This document shows, piece by piece, positions 24,673 through 33,737 of a stretch of 64,000 bases of DNA. The translations under genes were made by a program, and so were the position numbers. The stretch's first letter is position 1, and every line of letters starts with the position of its first letter. Source of the DNA: Burkholderiaceae bacterium (lineage in GTDB: Bacteria; Pseudomonadota; Gammaproteobacteria; Burkholderiales; Burkholderiaceae_C); contig JACKLI010000001.1 in assembly GCA_024235995.1 (NCBI GenBank), positions 248,001 to 312,000 on the forward strand, in the 5' to 3' direction. The notes under the pieces are model-generated. The model was not told the DNA's origin and made no database searches. It saw only the letters and a list, made by a program, of their open reading frames with translations.

Positions 24673-25140
24673 ATGAATCGACTTGCATCCATCCTTCCCG
24701 CATCGCAGGTGCTGGTGGGCATCGAGGTCACCAGCAAGAAGCGCGCGTTCGAGGAAGCCGGCCTGCTGTTCGAGAACCTGCACGGCCTGTCGCGCGCGCT
24801 GATCGCCGACAGCCTGTTCGCGCGCGAGCGCCTGGGCTCCACCGGCCTGGGCCACGGCGTGGCCATTCCGCACGGGCGCATCAAGGGCCTGAAGGCGCCC
24901 ATGGCGGCGGTGCTGCAGCTGCAGCAGCCGATCGGCTTCGACGCGCCCGACGAGCAGCCGGTGGGCCTGCTGATCTTCCTGCTGGTGCCCGAGGCGGCGA
25001 CACAAAAGCACCTGGAGATCCTGTCCGAGATCGCCGAGCTGCTGTCCGACGCCAGCCTGCGCGAGCGCATCAAGACCGCGCCCACGGCCGATCAGCTGCA
25101 CGCGCTGATCGCCGACTGGCATTCGGCCCAGGGCGGCTGA
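24673..25140 (+). CDS. ptsN: PTS IIA-like nitrogen regulatory protein
   Basis: The 155-residue EIIA-Ntr protein is phosphorylated on a histidine by the Ntr phosphotransferase and regulates potassium and nitrogen metabolism. The phosphorylation site is His 67 in GHGVAIPHGRIKG. The domain spans the full length (SKKRAFEEAGLLFENLHGLS at the N-terminal side). It lies upstream of hprK, which would act on the HPr-like partner. The presence of two kup potassium transporters at 38-42 kb is worth noting, as PtsN controls K+ uptake in enterobacteria. Confidence 0.94.
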   Translation: MNRLASILPASQVLVGIEVTSKKRAFEEAGLLFENLHGLSRALIADSLFARERLGSTGLGHGVAIPHGRIKGLKAPMAAVLQLQQPIGFDAPDEQPVGLLIFLLVPEAATQKHLEILSEIAELLSDASLRERIKTAPTADQLHALIADWHSAQGG

Positions 25141-25168
25141 GCGCCGCGCCGCCCCACGCCACGCCGGC

Positions 25169-26131
25169 ATGAAACCCACCGCCATCAGCGCCGACGTTCT
25201 GTTCGAGGACCACCGCGCCTCGCTGCGCTGGCAGTGGGTGGCCGGCCAGGGCGCGTCCGAGCGGCATTTCGACGAGGTGGTGGTGCGCCAGGCGCGCTCG
25301 GGCGCCGACCTGGTGGGCTACCTGAACTACATCCACCCCTACCGCCTGCAGATCCTGGGCGAGCGCGAGGTGCGCTACATCGGTGCGTGCTCGCCCGAGG
25401 ACAGCGCGCGGCGCATCGCGCGCATCGTCACGCTGGAGCCGCCGGTGCTGGTGCTGTGCGAGGACCAGGCGGCGCCCGACGCGCTGGTCAGCATGTGCGA
25501 GCGCGCGCAGATCCCGCTGTTCGCCACCCACGAGTCGGCGGCCTTCGTCATCGACGTGCTGCGCACCTACCTGGCCAAGCACTTCGCCGACCGCACCACC
25601 ATGCACGGCGTGTTTATGGACATCCTGGGCCTGGGCGTGCTGATCACCGGCGAGTCGGGCCTGGGCAAGAGCGAGCTGGGGCTGGAGCTGATCTCGCGCG
25701 GCAACGGCCTGGTGGCCGACGACGCGGTGGACCTGTACCGCATCAACCAGACCACCATCGAGGGCCGCTGTCCCGAGCTGCTGCAGAACCTGCTGGAGGT
25801 GCGCGGCATCGGCCTGCTGGACATCCGCGCCATCTTCGGCGAGGCGGCCGTGCGCCGGCGCATGCGCCTGCGCCTGATCGTGCACCTGGTGCGCCGCGAG
25901 ACCATGGAGCGCGACTACGAGCGCCTGCCCTACGAGCCGCTGTCGCAGGACGTGCTGGGCGTGCCGATCCACAAGGTGGTCATCCCGGTGGTGGCCGGCC
26001 GCAACATCGCCGTGCTGGTGGAGGCGGCGGTGCGCAACCACATCCTGCAGCTGCGCGGCATCGACACCTACGAGGAATTCGTCACGCGCCACCGCGTGGC
26101 GATGGAAAAGGGCAGCGCCTCGTCGGCTTGA
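25169..26131 (+). CDS. hprK: HPr kinase/phosphorylase
   Basis: The 320-residue enzyme phosphorylates and dephosphorylates a serine of HPr, tying phosphotransferase signalling to metabolic state. The P-loop is GESGLGKS at about residue 161. The nucleotide and catalytic segments MHGVFMDILGLGVLITG and LLDIRAIFGEAAVR (HprK signature) are present. It follows ptsN by 28 bases and is part of the hpf-ptsN-hprK group. Confidence 0.95.
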   Translation: MKPTAISADVLFEDHRASLRWQWVAGQGASERHFDEVVVRQARSGADLVGYLNYIHPYRLQILGEREVRYIGACSPEDSARRIARIVTLEPPVLVLCEDQAAPDALVSMCERAQIPLFATHESAAFVIDVLRTYLAKHFADRTTMHGVFMDILGLGVLITGESGLGKSELGLELISRGNGLVADDAVDLYRINQTTIEGRCPELLQNLLEVRGIGLLDIRAIFGEAAVRRRMRLRLIVHLVRRETMERDYERLPYEPLSQDVLGVPIHKVVIPVVAGRNIAVLVEAAVRNHILQLRGIDTYEEFVTRHRVAMEKGSASSA

Positions 26132-26156
26132 GCGGCGTCGGCGCGCCCGCCGGCGT

Positions 26157-26609
26157 TCACGCGCCGCGACGCGGCGGCGCGCTGCCGCGGTAGGCGCACA
26201 CCGCCTTGTCGCAGTGCGCGTACAGGCTCAGCGCGTGGTCGGCCAGCGTGAAGCCGCGCTCGCGCGCGATGGCGCTCTGGCGCTGCTCGATCTGGGCGTC
26301 GTAGAACTCCTCGACGTGCCCGCAGTCCAGGCACACCAGGTGGTCGTGGTGCTGCTCGTCGTTGAGCTCGTACACCGCCTTGCCGGCCTCGAAATGGTTG
26401 CGGCTGAGCAGTCCCGCCTGCTCGAACTGCGTCAGCACGCGGTACACCGTGGCCAGGCCGATGTCGGAGTGCTCGGCCACCAGCAGGCGGTACACGTCCT
26501 CGGCCGACAGGTGGCGCAGCTGGGAGTTCTGGAAGATCTCCAGAATCTTCAGCCGTGGCTGGGTGGCCTTCAGGCCCGTGTTCTTCAGCTCGTTGAGGGT
26601 GTCGTCCAT
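26157..26609 (-). CDS. fur: Ferric uptake regulator
   Basis: The 150-residue metal-dependent repressor controls iron acquisition. An N-terminal winged helix (ATQPRLKILEIFQNSQLRHL, then DIGLATVYRVL) precedes the metal-binding dimerisation domain with HHDHLVCLDCG and CDKAVCAYRG, both zinc-binding cysteine pairs. The start is MDDTLNELK at 26609. It is divergent from bamE, an order conserved in Burkholderiales. Confidence 0.95.
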   Translation of the reverse strand: MDDTLNELKNTGLKATQPRLKILEIFQNSQLRHLSAEDVYRLLVAEHSDIGLATVYRVLTQFEQAGLLSRNHFEAGKAVYELNDEQHHDHLVCLDCGHVEEFYDAQIEQRQSAIARERGFTLADHALSLYAHCDKAVCAYRGSAPPRRGA

Positions 26610-26654
26610 GGCGTGCAGCATACCCGCCGGCACGGCCCGGTGCCGCGCGCTGGC

Positions 26655-26660
26655 TACAAT
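26655..26660 (+). promoter_or_regulatory. -10-like hexamer TACAAT upstream of bamE
   Basis: TACAAT lies 32 bases before the bamE start in the fur/bamE divergent region. A clear -35 element was not recognised. Confidence 0.35.
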
Positions 26661-26691
26661 GCCCGGTCGTATTGTGCCCAAGCCCTCCGCG

Positions 26692-27252
26692 ATGCCCCAG
26701 ATGCCCCGCCCCCCCGTCCGCCATGCTGGCCGGGTGACGCTCGCCCTGTGCGTGGCCGCGCTCGTCGGCGCCTGCAGCTCGTTCAACGAAGCCACGCGCG
26801 ACATGGCCAACGCCCTCACGCTGTACAAGCCCGAGGTGGTGCAGGGCAATTTCGTGTCCAAGGAGCAGGTGGCCCAATTGCAGCCGGGCATGACGCGCCT
26901 GCAGGTGCGCGACCTGCTGGGCACGCCGCTGATGACCAGCCTGTTCCACGAAGGCCGCTGGGACTACGTGTTCACCATCGAGCGCCAGGGCGTCAAGCCG
27001 CAGCAGTACCGCCTGACGCTGTTCTTCAACGGCGACGCGCTTGACCGCTTCGAGGGCGACGAGATGCCCAGCGAGAACGAGTTCGTGCAGCGCATCGGCC
27101 GCGACAAGACCTACAAGGTGCCGCCGCTGGAAGCCACCGAGGAGCAGCTCGCCAAGTTCCCGGCGCCCGGCGCCTCGGCGGCTGCGGCCGCCGCCGCGCC
27201 CACCCCCGAGCCGCCGGCCGGCGGCTACCCCCCGCTCGACAGCTCACGCTGA
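26692..27252 (+). CDS. bamE: Outer membrane protein assembly factor BamE
   Basis: The 186-residue lipoprotein (SmpA/OmlA domain) belongs to the BAM complex that inserts beta-barrel proteins. The lipobox is LVGAC (cysteine 28). The core LQPGMTRLQVRDLLGTPLMT and HEGRWDYVFTI is the BamE signature. The C-terminus has an Ala/Pro-rich extension. Two in-frame methionines (residues 1 and 4) could start it. Confidence 0.94.
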   Translation: MPQMPRPPVRHAGRVTLALCVAALVGACSSFNEATRDMANALTLYKPEVVQGNFVSKEQVAQLQPGMTRLQVRDLLGTPLMTSLFHEGRWDYVFTIERQGVKPQQYRLTLFFNGDALDRFEGDEMPSENEFVQRIGRDKTYKVPPLEATEEQLAKFPAPGASAAAAAAAPTPEPPAGGYPPLDSSR

Positions 27253-27305
27253 GAAGCCTTCGGCGGCGCATCTTCAAGCGCGCCGCGCCTTCCCCCGCCT
27301 TTGCC

Positions 27306-28124
27306 ATGACCGCTGCCCCCGCCTCCCACCGCGTTGCCATTGCCGGCGCCACCGGCCGCATGGGCCAGATGCTGATCGAGGCCGTGCACGCCGCGCACGA
27401 TTGCACGCTGGCCGGCGCGCTGGACCGCGCAGGCAGCCCGGCGCTGGGCCAGGACGCGGGGGCCTTCGCCGGCTGGGCCAGCGGCGTGAAGGTGACGGCC
27501 GACCTGGACGCCGGCCTGCGGGACGCCGCCTGCCTGATCGACTTCACCCGCCCCGAGGCCACGCTGGCGCACCTGGCGGCCTGCCGCCAGCACGGCGTGG
27601 CCATGGTGATCGGCACCACCGGCTTTTCCGACGCGCAAAAGGCTGAGATCCAGGCCGCCGCGCAGCACATCCCCATCGTGCTGGCGCCCAACATGAGCGT
27701 GGGCGTCAACGTCACGCTCAAGCTGCTGGAGCTGGCCGCCAAGGCCCTGGCCACCGGCTACGACATCGAGATCGTCGAGGCGCACCACCGCCACAAGGTG
27801 GACGCCCCTTCGGGCACGGCACTGCAGATGGGCGAGGTGATCGCCCAGGCCCAGGGCACGCGCCTGGCGGACCGCGCCGTGTACGAGCGCTACGGCCACA
27901 CCGGCGAGCGCGACCCCTCCGCCATCGGCTTCGCCACCGTGCGCGGCGGCGACATCGTGGGCGACCACACCGTGCTGTTCGCCGGCACCGGCGAGCGCAT
28001 CGAGATCGCCCACAAGTCCTCCAGCCGCGCCGGCTACGCGCAGGGCAGCCTGCGCGCGGTGCGCTTCCTGGCCGGCCAGGCCCGGGGCCTGTTCGACATG
28101 GCCGACGTGCTGAACCTGCGCTGA
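27306..28124 (+). CDS. dapB: 4-hydroxy-tetrahydrodipicolinate reductase
   Basis: This 272-residue enzyme makes tetrahydrodipicolinate in the lysine/diaminopimelate pathway. The nucleotide motif is GATGRMGQ near the N-terminus. The catalytic region IVEAHHRHKVDAPSGTA carries the conserved histidines and lysine, and HYGG-equivalent TTGFSD lies upstream. It ends six bases before the exbB-like gene. Confidence 0.96.
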   Translation: MTAAPASHRVAIAGATGRMGQMLIEAVHAAHDCTLAGALDRAGSPALGQDAGAFAGWASGVKVTADLDAGLRDAACLIDFTRPEATLAHLAACRQHGVAMVIGTTGFSDAQKAEIQAAAQHIPIVLAPNMSVGVNVTLKLLELAAKALATGYDIEIVEAHHRHKVDAPSGTALQMGEVIAQAQGTRLADRAVYERYGHTGERDPSAIGFATVRGGDIVGDHTVLFAGTGERIEIAHKSSSRAGYAQGSLRAVRFLAGQARGLFDMADVLNLR

Positions 28125-28130
28125 ATTTTT

Positions 28131-28772
28131 ATGAACCTGCAACAAGTCTTCTCGCAGAGCGACGCCATCGGCAAGGCCGTGGCGCTGCTGCTGCTGCTCA
28201 TGTCGATCGCCAGCTGGGTGATCATCGTCTGGAAAGCCTGGATGCTGCGCCGCGCCAGCGGCAACGTGGCGCGCGCGGTGGCGGCCTTCTGGCAGGCGCC
28301 CTCGCTGCAGGACGCCGCCACGCAGCTGCAAACCATCGACCGCGCCACGCTGGTGCTGCCGCTGGTGCAGGCCACCCAGCCGCCGGCCGGCGACACCCTG
28401 GCCAGCGCGGGCGAGCGCGAGCAGCAGCTCACGCGCACGCTGCGCGGCGCGCTGCACGCCGTCATGCGGCGCCTGCAGTTCGGCCAGGTGCTGCTGGCCA
28501 CCACCGGCTCCATCGCGCCCTTCATCGGCCTGCTGGGCACGGTGTGGGGCATCTATCACGCGCTCACCAGCATCGCCGGCTCGGGCCAGATCTCGATCGA
28601 GCGCGTGGCCGGCCCGGTGGGCGAGTCGCTCATCATGACCGCCGCCGGCCTGGCCGTGGCCATCCCGGCGGTGCTGGCCTACAACGGCTTCGGGCGCGTC
28701 ATCGGCGCCATCGAGGCCGAGCTGGAAGGCTTTGCGCGCGACTTGCGCGAGCTGCTGGCCCATCGCGCATAA
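28131..28772 (+). CDS. exbB: MotA/TolQ/ExbB proton channel family protein
   Basis: The 213-residue inner membrane protein has three transmembrane helices and the family signature in IAPFIGLLGTVWGIYHALT, then GESLIMTAAGLAVAIPAVLAY. With the ExbD/TolR protein encoded next, it would form a proton-driven motor energising outer-membrane processes. There is no tonB or tolA in the window, so ExbB and TolQ cannot be separated; the isolated pair beside leuS favours ExbB. Confidence 0.88.
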   Translation: MNLQQVFSQSDAIGKAVALLLLLMSIASWVIIVWKAWMLRRASGNVARAVAAFWQAPSLQDAATQLQTIDRATLVLPLVQATQPPAGDTLASAGEREQQLTRTLRGALHAVMRRLQFGQVLLATTGSIAPFIGLLGTVWGIYHALTSIAGSGQISIERVAGPVGESLIMTAAGLAVAIPAVLAYNGFGRVIGAIEAELEGFARDLRELLAHRA

Positions 28773-28781
28773 GAGGCCACC

Positions 28782-29252
28782 ATGGCGTTTGGAAGGCTGG
28801 AACGCACCAAGGGCAGCGAGCCCATGTACGACATCAACGTCACGCCCATGGTGGACGTGATGCTGGTGCTGGTGGTCATCTTCATCCTCACCGCGCCGCT
28901 GCTGGCCAGCTCGATCCGGCTGGACCTGCCCAAGACCGACGGCGCCAAGCCGGGCGATCCGCCGCAGTTCGTCACCGTCGCGGTCGACAAGGCGGGCCAG
29001 GCCTTCTTCAACGACAAGCCGGTCAACGCGGCCGAGCTGTCGGTGGCGCTGCAGCAGGCCAAACTGGACAACCCCGACACCGAGGTGCAGCTGCGCGCCG
29101 ACCAGGGCGTGCCCTACGGCCGCGTGGTCGAGGTGATGGGCGAGGCGCAGAAGGCGGGCCTGAACCGCATCGGCTTCGTGGCCGAGGCGCCCGCGCAAGC
29201 GCCCGGCACCGCGCCCCAGCCCGCCGCACCGGCGCCTGCCCAGGCGCGCTGA
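28782..29252 (+). CDS. exbD: ExbD/TolR family biopolymer transport protein
   Basis: This 156-residue protein has a single N-terminal helix after MYDINVTPMVDVMLVLVVIF, with the conserved aspartate of the proton path (the D in MVDVM), and a periplasmic domain. The tail is Ala/Pro-rich. It starts nine bases after the ExbB-like gene, so the two are an operon. Confidence 0.9.
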   Translation: MAFGRLERTKGSEPMYDINVTPMVDVMLVLVVIFILTAPLLASSIRLDLPKTDGAKPGDPPQFVTVAVDKAGQAFFNDKPVNAAELSVALQQAKLDNPDTEVQLRADQGVPYGRVVEVMGEAQKAGLNRIGFVAEAPAQAPGTAPQPAAPAPAQAR

Positions 29253-29276
29253 CCCGCGCCGCCACGGGTTCTAAGA

Positions 29277-29335
29277 GTTTCAAGGCTCCAGCCCGCATCC
29301 AAAAAGCGCTGGCAGCTATGTTTTCGATAGTTATC
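29277..29335. repeat. Dispersed repeat upstream of leuS
   Basis: On the minus strand this reads AAACATAGCTGCCAGCGC, a GGGC block, then CCTTGAAACT. It is nearly the same as the copy inside leuS at 31494-31560, which supports the assignment of that copy. Confidence 0.75.
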
Positions 29336-29366
29336 AGGCAGTCCTGAGCCGCCTACAATTTGCCCC

Positions 29367-32072
29367 ATGCAAGACCATTACACGCATTCGGAGGTCGAGG
29401 CTGCCGCGCAGGCCCAGTGGCGCGCGGCCGACGCCTACCGCGTCGGCGAGGACGCGGCCAAGCCCAAGTACTACGCCTGCTCCATGCTGCCCTACCCCAG
29501 CGGCAAGCTGCACATGGGCCACGTGCGCAACTACACCATCAACGACATGCTCACGCGCCAGCTGCGCATGAAGGGCTACAACGTGCTCATGCCCATGGGC
29601 TGGGACGCCTTCGGCCTGCCGGCCGAGAACGCCGCGCTGAAGAACAAGGTGCCGCCGGCCAAGTGGACCTACGACAACATCGCCTACATGAAGGGCCAGA
29701 TGCAGGCCATGGGCCTGGCCATCGACTGGAGCCGCGAGGTGGCCACCTGCGACGCCAGCTACTACAAATGGAACCAGTGGCTGTTTTTGAAGATGCTGGA
29801 AAAGGGCATCGCCTACCGCAAGACCCAGGTCGTCAACTGGGACCCGGTGGACCAGACCGTACTGGCCAACGAGCAGGTCATCGACGGCAAGGGCTGGCGC
29901 ACCGGCGCGGTGGTTGAAAAGCGCGAGATCCCGGGCTACTACCTCAAGATCACCGACTACGCGCAGGAGCTGCTCGACCACGTGCAGATCGGCAACCCCA
30001 AGGCCACGCTCACCGGCTGGCCCGACCGCGTGCGCCTGATGCAGGAAAACTGGATCGGCAAGAGCGAGGGCGTGCGCTTTGCCTTCACGCACGGCATCCG
30101 CGGCGCGGACGGCCAGCCCATCGGCGGCGGGCGCATGTACGTGTTCACCACGCGCGCCGACACCATCATGGGCGTGACCTTCTGCGCCGTGGCGCCCGAA
30201 CACCCGCTGGCCGCGCACGCCGCCCAGGGCAACCCGCGGCTGGCCGCCTTCATCGAGCAGTGCAAGCAGGGCGGCACCACCGAGGCCGAGCTGGCCGCCA
30301 AGGACAAGGAAGGCCTGCCCACGGGCCTCACGGTGACCCACCCGCTGACGGGCGAGGAGGTGCCGCTGTGGGTGGGCAACTACGTGCTGATGAGCTACGG
30401 CGACGGCGCCGTGATGGGCGTGCCCGCGCACGACGAGCGCGACTTCGCCTTCGCGCTCAAGTACGGCCTGCCCATCCAGCAGGTGGTGGACGTGGACGAG
30501 CAGGAGTTTGACGACACGCGCTGGCAGGACTGGTACGCCGACAAGCAGCGCGGCGTCGCCATCAACTCCGACGTCTTCAGCGGCCTTGAATACCAGGACG
30601 CGGTCGACGCCGTGGCCGAGGCGCTGGAGCAAAAGGGCCTGGGCGAGAAGAAGGTGACCTGGCGCCTGCGCGACTGGGGCATCTCGCGCCAGCGCTACTG
30701 GGGCACGCCCATTCCCATCATCCACTGCGCCGATTGCGGGGCGGTGCCCGTGCCCGAGCAGGACCTGCCCGTGGTGCTGCCGCAGGACCTGGTGCCCGAC
30801 GGCAGCGGCAACCCCCTGAACAAGTGCGAAGCCTTCCTGAAGGTCAACTGCCCCTGCTGCGGCAAGCCGGCACGGCGCGAGACCGACACCATGGACACCT
30901 TCGTGGACAGTTCGTGGTACTTCATGCGCTACTGCGACCCGGCCAACAGCCAGGCCATGGTGGCCGGCGGCACGCGCCACTGGATGCCGATGGACCAGTA
31001 CATCGGCGGCATCGAGCACGCCATCCTGCACCTGCTGTACGCGCGCTTCTGGACCAAGGTGATGCGCGACCTGGGCTTGGTGCAGGTCGACGAGCCCTTC
31101 ACGCGCTTGCTCACGCAGGGCATGGTGCTCAACCACATCTACAGCCGCCGCACCGCCAAGGGCGGCAAGGACTACTTCTGGCCGCAGGACGTGGAAAACG
31201 TGCTGGACGAGGGCGGCAAGATCGTCGGCGCGCAGCTGAAGAACCCGGCCGACAGCGGCGACGGCCTGTTGCCCGTGGGCACGTCCATCGACTACGAGGG
31301 CGTGGGCACCATGTCCAAGTCCAAGAACAACGGGGTCGACCCGCAGGCGCTGATCGAGAAGTACGGCGCCGACACCGCGCGCCTGTACACCATGTTCACC
31401 TCGCCACCCGAGCTGACGCTGGAGTGGAACGACGCCGCCGTCGAGGGCAGCTACCGCTTCCTGCGCCGGGTGTGGAACTTCGGCGTCAAGCTGAATGCTA
31501 TTCAAAACATAGCTGCCAGCGCGCAATCCATGGCGGCCAATGGCCAAAAAGGCCTTGAACTGGGCAAGGCCGCCAAGGCGCTGCGCCACGAGATCCACAC
31601 CGTGCTCGGCCAGGTCGAGCACGACTACCAGCGCCTGCAATACAACACCGTGGTGTCGGGCGCGATGAAGATGCTCAATGCCTTGGAGGGCTTCAAGGGC
31701 GACGGCTCGCCCGGCGACACTGCCGCGCTGGCCGAGGGCTTTTCCATCCTGCTGCGCGTGCTCTACCCCGTCACCCCGCACATCGCGCACCAGCTGTGGC
31801 AGCAGCTGGGCTTTGCCGCGCTGCAGGGCGAGGTGCTGGACGCGCCCTGGCCCCGGGTCGATGCCCAGGCGCTGGAGCAGGACGAGATCGAGCTGGTGCT
31901 GCAGGTCGGCGGCAAGCTGCGCGGCGCCATCCGCGTGCCCGCCGGCGCCTCGCGCGAGACCATCGAGCAGGCCGCGCTGGCCAGCGAGGCCTTCGCCAAG
32001 TTCGGCGCCGGCGCCGCGGTGCGCAAGGTGGTCATCGTGCCCGGGCGGCTGGTCAACATCGTCGTCGGCTAG
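29367..32072 (+). CDS. leuS: Leucyl-tRNA synthetase
   Basis: The 901-residue class I synthetase charges tRNA-Leu. PYPSGKLHMGHVRNY carries the HIGH motif. The editing domain lies roughly at residues 230-430 (TRADTIMGVTF), and TMSKSKNNGVDP is the KMSKS loop (with Thr for Lys in the first position). A short segment near residues 710-732 (LNAIQNIAASAQSM and following) is encoded by a dispersed repeat that keeps the reading frame. lptE and holA follow in the conserved order. Confidence 0.97.
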   Translation: MQDHYTHSEVEAAAQAQWRAADAYRVGEDAAKPKYYACSMLPYPSGKLHMGHVRNYTINDMLTRQLRMKGYNVLMPMGWDAFGLPAENAALKNKVPPAKWTYDNIAYMKGQMQAMGLAIDWSREVATCDASYYKWNQWLFLKMLEKGIAYRKTQVVNWDPVDQTVLANEQVIDGKGWRTGAVVEKREIPGYYLKITDYAQELLDHVQIGNPKATLTGWPDRVRLMQENWIGKSEGVRFAFTHGIRGADGQPIGGGRMYVFTTRADTIMGVTFCAVAPEHPLAAHAAQGNPRLAAFIEQCKQGGTTEAELAAKDKEGLPTGLTVTHPLTGEEVPLWVGNYVLMSYGDGAVMGVPAHDERDFAFALKYGLPIQQVVDVDEQEFDDTRWQDWYADKQRGVAINSDVFSGLEYQDAVDAVAEALEQKGLGEKKVTWRLRDWGISRQRYWGTPIPIIHCADCGAVPVPEQDLPVVLPQDLVPDGSGNPLNKCEAFLKVNCPCCGKPARRETDTMDTFVDSSWYFMRYCDPANSQAMVAGGTRHWMPMDQYIGGIEHAILHLLYARFWTKVMRDLGLVQVDEPFTRLLTQGMVLNHIYSRRTAKGGKDYFWPQDVENVLDEGGKIVGAQLKNPADSGDGLLPVGTSIDYEGVGTMSKSKNNGVDPQALIEKYGADTARLYTMFTSPPELTLEWNDAAVEGSYRFLRRVWNFGVKLNAIQNIAASAQSMAANGQKGLELGKAAKALRHEIHTVLGQVEHDYQRLQYNTVVSGAMKMLNALEGFKGDGSPGDTAALAEGFSILLRVLYPVTPHIAHQLWQQLGFAALQGEVLDAPWPRVDAQALEQDEIELVLQVGGKLRGAIRVPAGASRETIEQAALASEAFAKFGAGAAVRKVVIVPGRLVNIVVG
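31494..31560. repeat. Dispersed repeat in frame inside leuS
   Basis: TTCAAAACATAGCTGCCAGC, then GCGC, GGCGGCCAATGGCC and AGGCCTTGAAC match the intergenic repeat at 29277-29335 in order and spacing. The repeat is read through without a stop. Confidence 0.7.
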
Positions 32073-32086
32073 GGTCTGTTAACGCC

Positions 32087-32581
32087 ATGCCTCAACGCCG
32101 CGCCCTGCTGCTGGCCGCCCCGCTGGCCCTGGCCAGCTGCGGCTTTGCGCTGCGCCAGGCGCCCACGTTCGGCTTTCACAGCATCTACCTGGCGCTGCCG
32201 GCCGGCGCCGGCCTGGGGCTGGAGCTGCGCCGCCAGCTCGAGGGCACGGGGCAGATCCAGGTCATCACCGACGCGGCGCAGAAAGCCCGCGCCGACGTGG
32301 TGCTGGAGAGCAAGGGCGAGCAGCGCGAGCGCGCCGTGGTCAGCCTGACGGCCACCGGCGCGGTGCGCGAATTCCAGCTGCGCATCCGCTTCGCCTTCAA
32401 GGTGCTCACCCCCGCCGGGCGCGAGCTGCTGCCGCAAGCCGAAATCCTGCGCGAGATCGACCAGAGCTACAGCGAATCGGCCGCGCTGTCGAAGGAGCAG
32501 GAGGCGCTGATGCTCTACCAGAACATGCAAAGCGATATCGTGCAACAGGTGATGCGGCGGCTGGCGACGGTCAAGCTCTGA
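32087..32581 (+). CDS. lptE: LPS-assembly lipoprotein LptE
   Basis: The 164-residue outer membrane lipoprotein plugs the LptD barrel. The lipobox is LASC (cysteine 18), followed by GFALRQAPTFGFHSIYLALP, a conserved LptE opening. It lies between leuS and holA as in other betaproteobacteria. The stop is one base before the holA start. Confidence 0.93.
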   Translation: MPQRRALLLAAPLALASCGFALRQAPTFGFHSIYLALPAGAGLGLELRRQLEGTGQIQVITDAAQKARADVVLESKGEQRERAVVSLTATGAVREFQLRIRFAFKVLTPAGRELLPQAEILREIDQSYSESAALSKEQEALMLYQNMQSDIVQQVMRRLATVKL

Positions 32582-32582
32582 C

Positions 32583-33638
32583 ATGCAGCTAACCCTCGCT
32601 CAACTGCCGGCGCAGCTGCAAAAAGGCCTGCGCCCGCTGTACGTGCTGCACGGCGACGAGGCGCTGTTGCAGCAGGAGGCGGCCGACGCCATCCGCGCGG
32701 CGGCGCGCGCCCAGGGCTACACCGAGCGCAGCAGCTTCACCGTGGCAGGCGCCAATTACGACTGGAGCGCCGTGCTGGCGGCCGGCGGCTCCTTGAGCCT
32801 GTTTGCCGACCGGCAGATCGTCGAGATCCGCGTGCCCTCGGGCAAGCCGGGCAAGGACGGCAGCACCGCGCTGCAGCAGATCGCCCAGCAGGCGGCGGGC
32901 AACGACGCGGTGCTGACGCTCGTCATGCTGCCGCGGCTGGACAAGGCCACGCGCACGTCGGCCTGGTTCACCGCGCTGGAGGGCGCTGGCGTGGCGATCC
33001 AGATCGACACCGTCGAGCGCGCGCAGCTGCCCGCCTGGATCGCCCAGCGCCTGGCCGCGCAGGGCCAGCGCGTGCAGGCGGGCGAGGCGGGCCAGCGCAC
33101 GCTGCAGTTCTTTGCCGACCAGGTGGAGGGCAACCTGCTGGCCGCGCACCAGGAGATCAGCAAGCTGGGCCTGCTGCACCCCGCCGGCGAGCTGACGCTG
33201 GAGCAGGTGGAGGCCGCCGTCGCCAACGTGGCGCGCTACGACGTGTTCAAGCTGTCCGAGGCCGTGCTGGCCGGCCGGCGCGAGCGCGTGCAGCGCATGA
33301 TCGACGGCCTGCAGGCCGAGGGCGAGGCGCCCGTGCTGGTGCACTACGCGCTGGCCGAGGACATCCGCGCGCTCAAGCGCATCCAGGACGCCATGGCCGC
33401 CGGCAAGCCGCTGCCGCTGGCGCTGCGCAGCGAGCGCGTGTGGGGCCTGCGCGAGCGCCTGTTCGAGCGCGTGCTGCCGCGCCTGGCCGAGCGTCAGCTG
33501 GACGCCCTGCTGGAAGCCGCCTGGCGCGTGGACGGCATCGTCAAGGGCCTGCAGCACCCCGGCTGGCCCACCGACCCCTGGCAGGCGCTGCACCGGCTGG
33601 CGCAAAGTCTGACCGGCGCCTGCGCGCTGAGATCGTGA
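32583..33638 (+). CDS. holA: DNA polymerase III subunit delta
   Basis: The 351-residue clamp-loader subunit opens the beta sliding clamp. It starts MQLTLAQLPAQLQKGLRPLY and contains YVLHGDEALLQQEAADAIR, the typical HolA N-terminal ATPase-like region, and an AAA+ lid with LAGRRERVQRMIDGL. In other members of the order I expect proA to follow directly; here copy B of the LysR/DUF4148 cassette lies between. Confidence 0.93.
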   Translation: MQLTLAQLPAQLQKGLRPLYVLHGDEALLQQEAADAIRAAARAQGYTERSSFTVAGANYDWSAVLAAGGSLSLFADRQIVEIRVPSGKPGKDGSTALQQIAQQAAGNDAVLTLVMLPRLDKATRTSAWFTALEGAGVAIQIDTVERAQLPAWIAQRLAAQGQRVQAGEAGQRTLQFFADQVEGNLLAAHQEISKLGLLHPAGELTLEQVEAAVANVARYDVFKLSEAVLAGRRERVQRMIDGLQAEGEAPVLVHYALAEDIRALKRIQDAMAAGKPLPLALRSERVWGLRERLFERVLPRLAERQLDALLEAAWRVDGIVKGLQHPGWPTDPWQALHRLAQSLTGACALRS

Positions 33639-33662
33639 ACAGGCTCTGAGCGCCCGAAAGTC

Positions 33663-33695
33663 AAAAACCCCGCCGGCACGGGCGTGCCAGCGGGG
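33663..33695 (-). terminator. Rho-independent terminator of DUF4148 gene, copy B
   Basis: CCCCGCCGGC and GCCAGCGGGG pair around an 8-base loop; five A residues at the left end are the T-run on the transcribed strand. It is the counterpart of 6421-6453. Confidence 0.85.
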
Positions 33696-33737
33696 TTGGG
33701 GCAACAGCATCTCCGGCCCGCAGGCCGGAGTGCGGCA

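Noticed and set aside
31494..31560. Intein or group I/II intron in leuS
   Set aside because: The insert is only about 22 codons and has no splice motifs. It matches a dispersed repeat instead.
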